Part shown: piece after piece, positions 33,452-41,480 of the stretch | Layout: each line of letters opens with the position of its first letter | Position numbering within the stretch: the stretch's first letter is position 1 | From: Mumia sp. ZJ1417 | Lineage (GTDB): Bacteria > Actinomycetota > Actinomycetes > Propionibacteriales > Nocardioidaceae | DNA length: 64,000 nt | Direction: 5' to 3' | Assembly: GCF_014127285.1 (NCBI RefSeq) | Contig: NZ_CP059901.1 | Location: 372,001-436,000 of the forward strand | Notes under the pieces: model-generated | What the model saw: only the letters and a program-made list of their open reading frames with translations | What the model was told of the DNA's origin: nothing | The model's database searches: none | Position numbers and translations under genes: made by a program

Positions 33452-33534
33452 AGACCCGAGAAGATGCGACGTGCGCGCTATCGTGCGTGACGGCCGCGTG
33501 CAGCGGCGCGTGCCCGCACGGAGAGGAGAGGGAC

Positions 33535-34710
33535 GTGACAACACGGGACGATGCCGGCCCCGGCTCCCTCACCGGCCTGCGCAGGGCGAACCGCGAGCGA
33601 CTGCTCGACCTGCTCAGGGACGGCACGCCGAGGAGCCAGGCCGACCTCGCACGGACGACCGGACTCTCCCCGGGCCTGGTGTCCGGTCTCGTGCAGGAGC
33701 TCACCTCGGCCGGCGACCTCGTCGTCACCTCAGGTATGGCCAACGGACGACGCAGCAACCTCGTGGCCCAGGCGCCCGACCGCCAGGAGTACGGCATCGG
33801 CGTCGACCTCGGTAGGACGCACGTCCGAGTCCTCATCGGCTCGTCGCTCGACCGTGTCGTCGACGAGAACGTTGTCACCTTGAAGGATCGGCACGGCGTC
33901 GCGGAGACCATCGAGCTCATTGCACGACTCGTGGACGAGGGATGTGAACGGACCGGGCTGGACCGAGGACGGATCACCGGACTCGCGATGGGTGTCCCTG
34001 GACCCGTCGACGTCCGGACCGGCGCCGTGACCGGAGGCTCCATCCTGCCTGGCTGGGGACATGTACCGCTTCGGGACATCGTGTCGGAAGGTCTCGGCTG
34101 TCCCGCGGTCATCGAGAACGACGCGAACCTTGGCGCGGTCGCGCTGCAGCGGGTGTATGACACGAGTGACGGACTGGCTTTCATCAAGATCGGTACCGGG
34201 GTGGGCGCTGGGATCGTGCTCGATGGGCGGTTGTGGCGAGGGGGCGCCGGCACGACGGGGGAGATCGGGCACCTGACGGTCGATCCGCGCCTCGCGCTGG
34301 TCTGCCGGTGCGGCCGACGCGGCTGCCTCGAGACGATTGGCTCGACGGAGGCAGTTCGCCATGCGATCGCCGCAGCCACGGATCGAGCGGTGACGGTGGA
34401 CGAGGCGATCAAGCTGATCGAGGCGAGGGATCCCGTCGCGCTCGCCGCGCTGCGGGATGCTGCGGACGCTCTCGGCCGAGGTCTCGGGCTCCTTGCGATG
34501 ACTGTCAACCCTCGCCGCATCGTCATCGGGGGACCGCTTGCTCGCGCGGGCGACGCGCTGCTTGCCCCTGTTCAGCGTGCGTTCGAGAGCGCCGTCATGC
34601 CGCGGATCGCCTCGTTCAGCGAGATCTCGATCTGCCCCCTCGGCGAGCGGGCGGAGGCCCTTGGCGCGCTAGTCCGGGCGATGGAGATCGACCGTGCGGC
34701 GAGCGTGTAG
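33535..34710 (+). CDS. ROK-family transcriptional regulator (NagC/XylR type)
   Basis: A 391-residue protein: winged helix-turn-helix (about 15-75, 'QADLARTTGLSPGLVSGLVQEL'), then an ASKHA sugar-kinase-like fold with 'GIGVDLGRTHVRVLIG' (phosphate-1 loop), 'GLAMGVPGPVD', 'IENDANLGAVAL' and the ROK zinc site 'GEIGHLTV' plus 'CRCGRRGC'. All zinc ligands are present. ROK regulators usually respond to sugars or sugar phosphates. GTG 33535 follows GAGGAGAGGG. Its target is not obvious; the esterase genes upstream and the decayed cupin downstream are candidates. Confidence 0.9.
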   Translation: MTTRDDAGPGSLTGLRRANRERLLDLLRDGTPRSQADLARTTGLSPGLVSGLVQELTSAGDLVVTSGMANGRRSNLVAQAPDRQEYGIGVDLGRTHVRVLIGSSLDRVVDENVVTLKDRHGVAETIELIARLVDEGCERTGLDRGRITGLAMGVPGPVDVRTGAVTGGSILPGWGHVPLRDIVSEGLGCPAVIENDANLGAVALQRVYDTSDGLAFIKIGTGVGAGIVLDGRLWRGGAGTTGEIGHLTVDPRLALVCRCGRRGCLETIGSTEAVRHAIAAATDRAVTVDEAIKLIEARDPVALAALRDAADALGRGLGLLAMTVNPRRIVIGGPLARAGDALLAPVQRAFESAVMPRIASFSEISICPLGERAEALGALVRAMEIDRAASV

Positions 34711-34780
34711 ACGCCGCCGGACTCATTCCTCACGACGCGCGGGATGGTCGCACGCACGCGTCGGCCAGCTTCTGCCTGTC

Positions 34781-35185
34781 TCAGTCCTTGCCCATCTGCT
34801 CCTCGGCGGACAGATGCTCGACGGTCAGTCCGGTCTCGGTGAACGTCCGTGTGACGTGACCGGACGTGTATACCCACAAGATCCGCAGCGGGAACATCCC
34901 CGACGTTGCAGAAAAAGTGAGGGATAGGAGCGGGCACATACGTCGTGTCGTACTGCTTCAGGCGCGTCGCCTCACCATCGACCACACCTCGGCCTCTCCG
35001 TCGAGGATCGTCACGTGCTCGTCGCAGTTGTGCGAGTGCATCGGAGCACCGGACCCGATGGGATAGACGCTCATGGCGGTGGTGATGTGGTTCTCGCCTC
35101 CGGCGACTGCCGTGGTCACCAGTGGGGTGGCCACCACGGCACCGCCGCGGTCCATCACCGGCACATCTGCGGCCTTCACGATCAC
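34781..35185 (-). pseudogene. Small cupin-domain protein, frameshifted
   Basis: Three frames together encode one cupin: 'MIVKAADVPVMDRG', 'ENHITTAMSVYPIGSGAPMH' and 'HNCDEHVTILDGEAEVW' (cupin motif 1 with His, His, Glu), then after a shift near 34970 '[20 protein letters not shown]' (motif 2), then after another shift near 34890 '[16 protein letters not shown]' and 'AEEQMGKD' to the stop. At least two frameshifts make it non-functional as written. It is convergent with the ROK gene. Confidence 0.75.
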
Positions 35186-35208
35186 GATGTTCTCCAGCTC
35201 GGCGTCGT

Positions 35209-35387
35209 CTGACGGCGCCGAGGGAAGCGAGATCTACGACTCCAACATGGGCGGGAGCCCGACAAGGGTGGTGCTGCCGGCAAAGCGCATCTCGTTCTGG
35301 ATCGGGTACGGGCTGACCTCGGCCAAGTCGCTGACCGTTGAGGTCACGCCGACCTCTGATCACGAGAGCGCCGTCTTTACGGGGTGA
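35209..35387 (+). pseudogene. C-terminal fragment of a secreted DUF4352-like protein
   Basis: In frame to a TGA at 35385 the reading 'GSEIYDSNMGGSPTRVV', 'KRISFWIGYGLTSAKSLTVE' and 'DHESAVFTG' resembles the beta-rich C-terminal end of actinobacterial lipoproteins with a DUF4352-like domain. No start, signal peptide or N-terminal part is attached, so it is a remnant. Confidence 0.4.
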
Positions 35388-35880
35388 ACACCGTCAACGG
35401 ATCCCTTCTGCGCCACAGCTGGGTGTCACCGCAGCTGAGCGGGGCGCCGGAATATTGACTGTGGTGCCCGGTCGCGGTGGTGAACCTTGCGTCGTGTGTG
35501 AATCGCGCATGTTGCTGCGGCGGCGCGTGTGATCACGTCGCGGAGGGTATCGACGGGGTCGCGTTTGGGCGTTGGTGGTCGTTCGAATGTCGGCGAGGGC
35601 GCGCATGGCGGTTGGTCTTTCCTGATCCGGCTGGCCCGACACTGGTCCGGCTGTCGTGGCGGTCGGATGCGACGTTCGTCCGCGTCTGGTTCGCGCTTGG
35701 TCTCGGAATCCTCGTGATCGGCCACATCGTGTACGCGCTCAAGGGCCCCGAAGCCCGTCGGGGGATGCGCGCGGGACGGGTCTCGAGCCGCTGGGCGCGG
35801 GCCGAGCACGCCGCCTGGGTCGATGAGATCGGCGACACCGACCCAGGCGGTTCAGAGGCTCGTCGCTAGGACCCGCTCGT
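35388..35880 (+). other. Weak reading frame with one membrane segment; otherwise no supportable gene
   Basis: A frame from GTG 35477 to 35869 encodes 130 residues; the last 65 look protein-like, with one hydrophobic segment ('VWFALGLGILVIGHIVYAL') and a charged tail. The first half has unusual composition (Cys and Trp rich) and no family resemblance, so either the true start is inside or it is a decayed gene. No ribosome site is evident. Treat as doubtful. Confidence 0.3.
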
Positions 35881-35895
35881 CTGGCACCCCTTGGC

Positions 35896-36540
35896 TCACG
35901 CGACGGCGCTGGCCTGCCGCAGCGGCGCGGCGGTCTTCGACGTCAGCTCCTCGAACGTGACGCCGGGCGCGAGCTGAAGGACCTCGAGCCCGTCCTCGGT
36001 CACGTCCATGACCGCGAGGTCGGTGACGATCCGGTCGACCACACCGACGCCGGTGAGCGGGAGCTCGCAGGTCTCGACGATCTTCGGGGCGCCGTCTCGG
36101 GCGACGTGCTCAGTGAGGACGACGATGCGCCGCGTCCCCGCGACGAGGTCCATCGCCCCGCCCATCCCCTTGACGAGCTTGCCCGGGATGGTCCAGTTCG
36201 CGAGGTCGCCGTTGGCCGCGACCTGCAGCGCGCCGAGGATGGCGATGTCGACGTGCCCGCCGCGGATCATCGCGAACGAGGTCGCCGAGTCGAAGATGCT
36301 TGCACCGTCGATGGTCGTCACGGTCTGCTTGCCGGCATTGATGAGGTCGGCGTCCTCCTCACCCTCGTACGGGAACGGGCCCATGCCGAGGATGCCGTTC
36401 TCGCTCTGGAGCACCACCGAGACGCCGTCAGGGAGATGGTTGGCGACCAGCGTCGGGATGCCGATGCCGAGGTTGACGTAGTCGCCGTCGTGCAGCTCCT
36501 GGGCGGCCAGCGCGGCCATCTCGTCTCGCGTCCACGCCAT
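35896..36540 (-). CDS. 3-oxoacid CoA-transferase subunit B
   Basis: A 214-residue beta subunit of the family I CoA-transferases (ScoB/PcaJ/AtoA type). The catalytic Glu lies in '[10 protein letters not shown]' near residue 48, the 'NLGIGIPT' motif near residue 23. It works with the subunit A gene, which ends one base upstream. The pair could be succinyl-CoA:3-oxoadipate (PcaIJ) or succinyl-CoA:acetoacetate transferase; no thiolase or other pca gene is nearby, while acetoacetate would be made by the homogentisate genes in this window. Assignment between these is open. Confidence 0.88.
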   Translation of the reverse strand: MAWTRDEMAALAAQELHDGDYVNLGIGIPTLVANHLPDGVSVVLQSENGILGMGPFPYEGEEDADLINAGKQTVTTIDGASIFDSATSFAMIRGGHVDIAILGALQVAANGDLANWTIPGKLVKGMGGAMDLVAGTRRIVVLTEHVARDGAPKIVETCELPLTGVGVVDRIVTDLAVMDVTEDGLEVLQLAPGVTFEELTSKTAAPLRQASAVA

Positions 36541-36541
36541 G

Positions 36542-37255
36542 TCAGGCCTCCTGCTTCGCGGGGTTCGGTCGGGTCGTCCGCTGCTCGATGGGCTTCACGC
36601 GCGGGCGTGCCTCCACCAGGCGGTTGACGTAGATGCCGGGGGTCGCGACCTCGTCGGGGTCGAGGTAGCCGTCGAGGACATGCTCGGCCTCGGCGACCGT
36701 GACCTTGCCGCAGGTCGCGACGACGGGGTTGAAGTTGCGCGACGTGAGCCGGTAACGGAGGTTGCCCGCCTGGTCGGCGGTGTGCGCGTGCACCAGGGCG
36801 AGGTCGGCGACGATGCCCCGCTCCTGCACGTACGTCTCGCCGTCGAACTCGGCCGTCGGCTTGCCCTCGGCGACCTGAGTCCCGACTCCCGTACGGGTGT
36901 AGAAGGCGGCGATGCCCGCGCCTCCTGCGCGCATGCGCTCGGCCAGCGTCCCTTGGGGCGCGAACTCGACGTCCAGCACCCCGTCGAGGAACTGCTTGGC
37001 GAAGAGCTTGTTCTCGCCGACGTACGACGCGATCACCTTCGCGACCTGGTTGTTCTCCAGCAAGATCCCGAGACCGGCGCCGTCGACGCCCATGTTGTTG
37101 GAGACGATCGTCAGCCCGGTCACCCCCGAGTCGCGTACGGCCTCGATGAGGTCGAACGGGTTGCCGCTCAACCCGAAACCACCGACGGCGATCGTGATGC
37201 CGTCCTTGAGCACTCCGTCGAGCGATTCGGTCGCGTCTTCTCTGAGCTTGCGCAT
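36542..37255 (-). CDS. 3-oxoacid CoA-transferase subunit A
   Basis: A 237-residue alpha subunit: '[22 protein letters not shown]' (the GGFG/GxxG CoA-binding motif), '[16 protein letters not shown]' and '[20 protein letters not shown]'. It pairs with subunit B directly downstream. The promoter faces the divergent IclR gene at 37419, with an inverted repeat GTTCACT/AGTGAAC between, so induction by an acid through IclR is likely. Confidence 0.9.
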   Translation of the reverse strand: MRKLREDATESLDGVLKDGITIAVGGFGLSGNPFDLIEAVRDSGVTGLTIVSNNMGVDGAGLGILLENNQVAKVIASYVGENKLFAKQFLDGVLDVEFAPQGTLAERMRAGGAGIAAFYTRTGVGTQVAEGKPTAEFDGETYVQERGIVADLALVHAHTADQAGNLRYRLTSRNFNPVVATCGKVTVAEAEHVLDGYLDPDEVATPGIYVNRLVEARPRVKPIEQRTTRPNPAKQEA

Positions 37256-37274
37256 AGGTCCGCGGAACTCCTGT

Positions 37275-37302
37275 GTTCACTGGTCGGTCGCACTGAGTGA
37301 AC
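37275..37302. promoter_or_regulatory. Inverted repeat between CoA-transferase and iclR genes
   Basis: GTTCACT (37275-37281) and AGTGAAC (37296-37302) form a perfect 7-base inverted repeat with a 14-base spacer; a further half site (actcaatgaac) lies at 37388-37398. Likely IclR operator in a divergent control region. Confidence 0.5.
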
Positions 37303-37418
37303 GTCGTCACACCGTACGGCGTCAACCACCCGGCAGATGTCGCGGAGGATCTTCCCGCTGCGCGGACGCTGAGCAGACACCTGCGTCCACTCAATGAACG
37401 CGCAGATAGGCTTGGCAG

Positions 37419-38174
37419 ATGCCGGAGTCGACGCAGATGGTCGGTCGTGTCAGTGCGCTGCTGCGCGCGCTCGCCGCCACCGAGAGCGACGGCCTGACGA
37501 CGACCGAGGTCGCACGGGCGACCGGGCTCCCACGCCCCACCGTCCACCGGCTGCTCGAGTCCCTCGCCGAGGAGGGCATGGTCGATCGCGACGGGCGGAC
37601 AGGTCGCTGGTTCCTCGGCCCTGAGCTGTACGTCCTCGGGGCGCGCGCGGCCTCGCGCTTCGCGGTGACCGACGAGGCGGCGAGCGCGGTGCGCCGGCTC
37701 GCCGAGGCGACCGGCGAGAGCGCGTTCTTCTCCGTCCGACGCGGCGACGAGACCGTGGTGCTCCTGAGGCAGGACGGTTCGTTCCCGATCCGCTCGTTCG
37801 TCCTGTACGAGGGTGCACGGTTCCCGCTCGGTGTGGTCTCGGCCGGCATCGTCCTCCTCGCCTACCTGAGCGAGCACGAGATCGCCGACTACCTCGCGAG
37901 GGCCGACCTCACGCAGGCGTGGGGCGAGACCCACAGCGAAGCGGCGATCCGTGAACGGATCCGGCTCACGCGCGAGCGCGGGTGGTCGCTGAACCCAGGA
38001 CTCGTTGTCGAGGGAAGCTGGGGCATGGCCGCCGCCGTCTTCGACGGTGACGGCTCACCGCGATGGGCGCTCACCCTCACCGGCGTACAGGGCCGGTTCG
38101 TCCCCGACCGTCAGGCCGAGCTGGGGCACCTGCTGCTCGCTGAGGCCCACCACCTCTCACGCGCGCTCAGCTGA
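37419..38174 (+). CDS. IclR-family transcriptional regulator
   Basis: A 251-residue regulator with an N-terminal winged helix-turn-helix ('TTTEVARATGLPRPTVHRLL' at about 27-46) and a C-terminal GAF-like effector domain ('ESAFFSVRRGDETVVLL', 'FPLGVVSAGIVLLAYL'). It is divergent from the 3-oxoacid CoA-transferase genes and probably controls them. PcaR and PobR of aromatic catabolism belong to this family, but the effector cannot be read from sequence. Confidence 0.88.
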   Translation: MPESTQMVGRVSALLRALAATESDGLTTTEVARATGLPRPTVHRLLESLAEEGMVDRDGRTGRWFLGPELYVLGARAASRFAVTDEAASAVRRLAEATGESAFFSVRRGDETVVLLRQDGSFPIRSFVLYEGARFPLGVVSAGIVLLAYLSEHEIADYLARADLTQAWGETHSEAAIRERIRLTRERGWSLNPGLVVEGSWGMAAAVFDGDGSPRWALTLTGVQGRFVPDRQAELGHLLLAEAHHLSRALS

Positions 38175-38250
38175 GGAGCTGCGCTGTCAGGTGACGGCGC
38201 TGGATCTTGCCCGAAGGCGTCTTGCCACCGACGGTGCCGGCCTCATCGCT
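38167..38250 (-). pseudogene. Scar of an AMP-forming acyl-CoA synthetase (C-terminal end)
   Basis: The minus strand reads 'TVGGKTPSGKIQRRHLTAQ' and then a stop at 38169-38167. The TPSGKIQRR element is the conserved C-terminal catalytic-lysine motif of acyl-CoA and aryl-CoA ligases. Nothing upstream continues the protein, so only about 27 codons survive. It abuts the 3' end of the IclR gene. Confidence 0.6.
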
Positions 38251-38304
38251 CAGCGCGGAGGACTCCTTGCCGTGCGGCGACACGGTGTGATCTACTTCAC
38301 GAAC

Positions 38305-38318
38305 GTACCAGTTAGTAC
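38305..38318. promoter_or_regulatory. Orphan palindrome gtaccagttagtac
   Basis: GTAC-CAGTTA-GTAC resembles TetR-type operators. It lies between the ligase scar and the citryl-CoA-lyase-like gene end, where no promoter is needed, so it may be left over from the lost ligase gene. Confidence 0.25.
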
Positions 38319-38397
38319 ATGTCCTGAGCCGCGAAAGGACCGGGTCATGAATCCCCCTCCGCGTGTCCTCGTGAGCTCCAGTGTGGCGCCGTGGCGT

Positions 38398-39213
38398 CTA
38401 CTCGGCCGCCCGAAACGTCGGCAGGATCGACGGCGGGATCGGCCCCTTGTTGCGCCGTCCGCTCTGTCGTTCCTCCCAGGCGTGGGCGAGGATGCCCACG
38501 CTGCGGCTCAGGACGAAGAAGCCGCGGGCCAGCTCGGGCGGGAAGCCCAGCTCGGCATAGATCACCGCAGTCGCTCCGTCGATGTTCATCGGGATGGGCC
38601 GCTCTCGGCCGCTCGCCAGCAGCGTCTCGACGGCGAGGGCTGCTTCGAGGTACTTGCCGGAGACGGCGCCGGCGCCGGCGGCGTCCTCGACCATGCCGAG
38701 CAGCGGATCACGGCGAGGGTCGCGAGGATGGAAACGGTGACCGAAGCCGGGGATATATCGGGACCGTTCGCGCCATCGGGCGACCACATCCTCGGTCGCC
38801 GCCTCGATCGTCAGCCCTTCGTTGACGGCCGTGACGATCTCCTCGAACATCTCGACGCATTGTTGTCCTGCTCCACCGTGGTGGTCGCCGAGGGTGTTCA
38901 CCGCCGAGGCCATGGCGTTGTTGATGCCGACGCCGCACGAGGCGGCGATCCGCGCGACTGCGATCGACGGCGCCTGGGGGCCGTGGTCCATGGACGCGAC
39001 CATGGCGGCCTGGAGGAGCGCGGCCTGGGCCGGGGAGGGGCGGTCGCCCCGCACCAGGAACCATGCAGAGGTGACGAGGTCGTCGGCCCCGATCATGTGC
39101 TGGACGGGGGTGCCGCGGTGCTCGACCTCGCCGGGGGCGATGCGGGTGATCGCGGTCTCCCACCAGTCCGCCACGGCCTGGACGGTGGGCTCGGGATAGC
39201 GGTCGACCGTCAC
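38398..39213 (-). CDS. Short citrate-synthase-family protein (citryl-CoA-lyase-like)
   Basis: A 271-residue citrate synthase superfamily protein. Catalytic positions are kept: 'DHHGGAGQ' (His of HGGA), 'IPGFGHRFHPRDPR' (second His) and 'NIDGATAVIY' (Asp). It is much shorter than a true citrate synthase and lacks most of the N-terminal helices, as in Aquifex-type citryl-CoA lyase. GTG 39213 overlaps the stop of the family III CoA-transferase gene. The natural reading is that the transferase makes an acyl-CoA of a hydroxy-polycarboxylic acid and this enzyme splits it to acetyl-CoA (or another acyl-CoA) and an oxo acid. The actual acid is unknown. Confidence 0.72.
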   Translation of the reverse strand: MTVDRYPEPTVQAVADWWETAITRIAPGEVEHRGTPVQHMIGADDLVTSAWFLVRGDRPSPAQAALLQAAMVASMDHGPQAPSIAVARIAASCGVGINNAMASAVNTLGDHHGGAGQQCVEMFEEIVTAVNEGLTIEAATEDVVARWRERSRYIPGFGHRFHPRDPRRDPLLGMVEDAAGAGAVSGKYLEAALAVETLLASGRERPIPMNIDGATAVIYAELGFPPELARGFFVLSRSVGILAHAWEERQSGRRNKGPIPPSILPTFRAAE

Positions 39214-40412
39214 GATCCCGCTCCGGCGCGGATGGAGTCGTGTTCGCGTCCGGACCGGCGAAGCTCGTCGAGCTCGCCGTTGTGCTCTCCGAGCAAGGGC
39301 GGCGGCCCCTGGGGGCGCAGCGGGCGGCCGTCGAGATGAATGCCGTTGCTGCTGGTCCTCACGACCCGGTCCGGGCGGCCGGGGAAGGGCACATCGTGGA
39401 AGAACTCCCGGTACGCCAGTTGCTCCGACTCCACCGCCTGGGCGACGGTGAGGATGGGGGCTGCGGGAACTCCGGCGGCGGACAGCTCGCTCGCCCACTC
39501 GCCAGCCGACCGGTCGGCGAGCGCGGCGTCGATCTCGTCGTTCAGCTTCTCGCGATGGATCTTGCGGAGGTCTCGGGTGGCGAAGCGTGGGTCGTCGAGG
39601 AGGTCGACGCGGCCGATAACCGTGCAGAGCGTGACGAACTGGGCCTGACGGTTCGCAGCGATATTGAGGGGGCCGTCGTCAGCGTGGAAGGTCCCGGAGG
39701 GTGCGGCGGTCGCGTTCTGGTCGCCCATGGGGACGGTCTCGATCCCGCTGATCAGGTAGTTGGAGACCGCCCATCCCATCGCGGACACCGACGCCTCGAG
39801 CATCGACAGGTCGAGATGGGCTCCACGACCCGTGCGTGCGCGCCCCGCGAGCGCACTGCTGATCGCGAAGGCCGCCATGAGTCCGCCGACGCTGTCGGAA
39901 ACCGGAAAGCCGATCCGCAGGGGCGCGGTGTCGGCACTCCCGGTGATGCTCATCATTCCGGAGAGCCCTTGCACGATTTGGTCGTACGCCGGCGCCTGGC
40001 TGTCGGGTCCGGTCTGGCCGAACCCGCTGATCGCGCAGTAGACCAGTGCCGGGTTCAGCGCCTCGAGCGTGTCCCAGTCATAGCCCAGGCGGGTGAGCAC
40101 GCCGGCCCGGTAGTTCTCGAGAAGTACGTCTGCGCCACGTACGAGGTCCTCGAATGCCGCCTTGCCCTCGGCATCCTTGAGGTCGAGCTCGACCGACTTC
40201 TTGCCGGCATTCTGCGCGAGGAAGGAGGCACCCAGGCCGACGTCGTTGAGTGCCGGGTCGGGACCGAGGTGGCGGGCCAGGTCGCCGGAGCCGGGCTTCT
40301 CCACCTTGACGACCTCAGCACCCATGAGGCTCAGTTGAAAGCTGCAGTAGGGACCCGCCAGCACGTTCGTGAGATCGAGTACGCGGATGCCGCTCAACGG
40401 TAGGTCTTCCAC
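39210..40412 (-). CDS. Family III (CaiB/BaiF) CoA-transferase
   Basis: A 400-residue family III CoA-transferase: 'IRVLDLTNVLAGPYCSFQLSLMG', 'GADVLLENYRAGVL', 'ISGFGQTGP' and 'GRGAHLDLSMLEAS'. At the site aligned by eye with catalytic Asp169 of formyl-CoA transferase (MxD) the sequence has Glu ('MLEA'). This may be functional or may shift the alignment. GTG 40412 is preferred since AGGAAGAGG precedes it; GTG 40442 would add ten residues. It is translationally coupled to the citryl-CoA-lyase-like gene and controlled probably by the IclR gene upstream. Confidence 0.85.
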   Translation of the reverse strand: MEDLPLSGIRVLDLTNVLAGPYCSFQLSLMGAEVVKVEKPGSGDLARHLGPDPALNDVGLGASFLAQNAGKKSVELDLKDAEGKAAFEDLVRGADVLLENYRAGVLTRLGYDWDTLEALNPALVYCAISGFGQTGPDSQAPAYDQIVQGLSGMMSITGSADTAPLRIGFPVSDSVGGLMAAFAISSALAGRARTGRGAHLDLSMLEASVSAMGWAVSNYLISGIETVPMGDQNATAAPSGTFHADDGPLNIAANRQAQFVTLCTVIGRVDLLDDPRFATRDLRKIHREKLNDEIDAALADRSAGEWASELSAAGVPAAPILTVAQAVESEQLAYREFFHDVPFPGRPDRVVRTSSNGIHLDGRPLRPQGPPPLLGEHNGELDELRRSGREHDSIRAGAGS

Positions 40413-40467
40413 TCGTGCCTCTTCCTGTGGCCGCTCGGCCACGTGTCTTGTTGGGTCGGGTCTGTCG

Positions 40468-41253
40468 CTACGCCTCGAAGGGGTGCGTGAACCCTCGGGC
40501 GGTCATCTGTGCCGAGGCGGAGATGAGCTCGTCGACGAAGACAGCCACACGTTCGTCGGTGAACCGCGCGGTCGGACCGCTGAGGGACAACGCCGCACCG
40601 ACGCGGCCGGACGGCGCGATGACCGGTACGGCGACGGCCGACACCCCGATCTCACGCTCGCCGTGGCTCACGGCGAATCCGTCCTCGCGGGCTCGCCCCA
40701 CTGCCTCGCGGAGGTCCGGAAGGCGCTCGGCCCCTTGGGGGGACATGGCGGCCACCCGCTCGAGGGTGGATGTTGGTGCGTCGGAGAGCAGCACCTTCGA
40801 GGAGGCGCCTGCCCAGAGCGGCAGCTGGTCGCCCACCTGGACGACGTGGCGAAGCGTCTGAGTGCCCTGCTGCTGCGCGATGCACACACGCTGCAGGTCC
40901 CGGGTGACATAGAGGTTGATGGTCTCGCGCGTCTTCTGGCCGGTCTCGCGCATCAGGTGACGGATCTCCGCGGGGAGCTCCCAGCTCCGACGGGCGAGGT
41001 AGGCCCAGCGCCACAGCCCGGGTCCGGCCGTGACGCCGGCGCTCGTGGTCCACACGAGTCCGTTCTTTCCCAGCGTGGCGAGCATGCGGACGACTGTGGT
41101 CTTGGCGAGACCGGTCTCCTTGACGATCTCCCCGACCGTGACCACGGGACGGTCCTCGCTGAGCAGTGCCAAGATCTCGACTGCACGCTGAACGCTTCGC
41201 ACCCCTCCGTGGTCGCCAGAACTCTTACCGCTTGCCGCCTCAGGCATCGTCAT
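40468..41253 (-). CDS. IclR-family transcriptional regulator
   Basis: A 261-residue IclR regulator: winged helix-turn-helix ('TVGEIVKETGLAKTTVVRML' about 39-58) and effector domain ('GQKTRETINLYVTRDLQRVC', 'GASSKVLLSDAPTSTLERV', 'VSAVAVPVIAPSGRVGAALS'). GAGAGGA precedes the ATG. It is co-directional with the CoA-transferase pair, and divergent from the aldehyde dehydrogenase/ThDP-enzyme/ABC genes, so it can link both units. Repeats at 41321-41349 in the divergent region are candidate sites. Confidence 0.88.
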   Translation of the reverse strand: MTMPEAASGKSSGDHGGVRSVQRAVEILALLSEDRPVVTVGEIVKETGLAKTTVVRMLATLGKNGLVWTTSAGVTAGPGLWRWAYLARRSWELPAEIRHLMRETGQKTRETINLYVTRDLQRVCIAQQQGTQTLRHVVQVGDQLPLWAGASSKVLLSDAPTSTLERVAAMSPQGAERLPDLREAVGRAREDGFAVSHGEREIGVSAVAVPVIAPSGRVGAALSLSGPTARFTDERVAVFVDELISASAQMTARGFTHPFEA

Positions 41254-41320
41254 TCGTCCTCTCGTGTCGGGAGACGTGGGCTTGTGCCGCTGATTTTTCG
41301 CTCACAGTCTCATCCGACGG

Positions 41321-41349
41321 GGTCGATCGAATCCAATTGTGGTCGATCG
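41321..41349. repeat. Direct repeats in the iclR/aldehyde dehydrogenase divergent region
   Basis: ggtcgatcg occurs at 41321-41329 and again at 41341-41349, spaced 20 bases (two helical turns). Three ggtcc pentamers follow between about 41399 and 41424. Such phased repeats are expected for a regulator bound as a tetramer, as IclR proteins are. Confidence 0.4.
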
Positions 41350-41480
41350 CTTGCCAGTGGCCTGCCTCACGGCTTACGTTACCCCAAGACCGCACAGCGG
41401 TCCAGAAGGTCCGACTAGTGGTCCATGAAGGGGATGGCGTGCTCGATCAGATTCTCAGCGCCGCGGCAGAGGGACGTGTC

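Noticed and set aside
35896-37255. CoA-transferase pair as pcaIJ of the 3-oxoadipate pathway
   Set aside because: Sequence fits several acid specificities and no pcaF, pcaD, pcaB or pcaGH gene is nearby, so no pca symbol is given.
36318-37934. 538-residue open frame on the minus strand across the CoA-transferase and IclR genes
   Set aside because: It runs out of frame through genes with intact motifs and has a composition typical of shadow frames.
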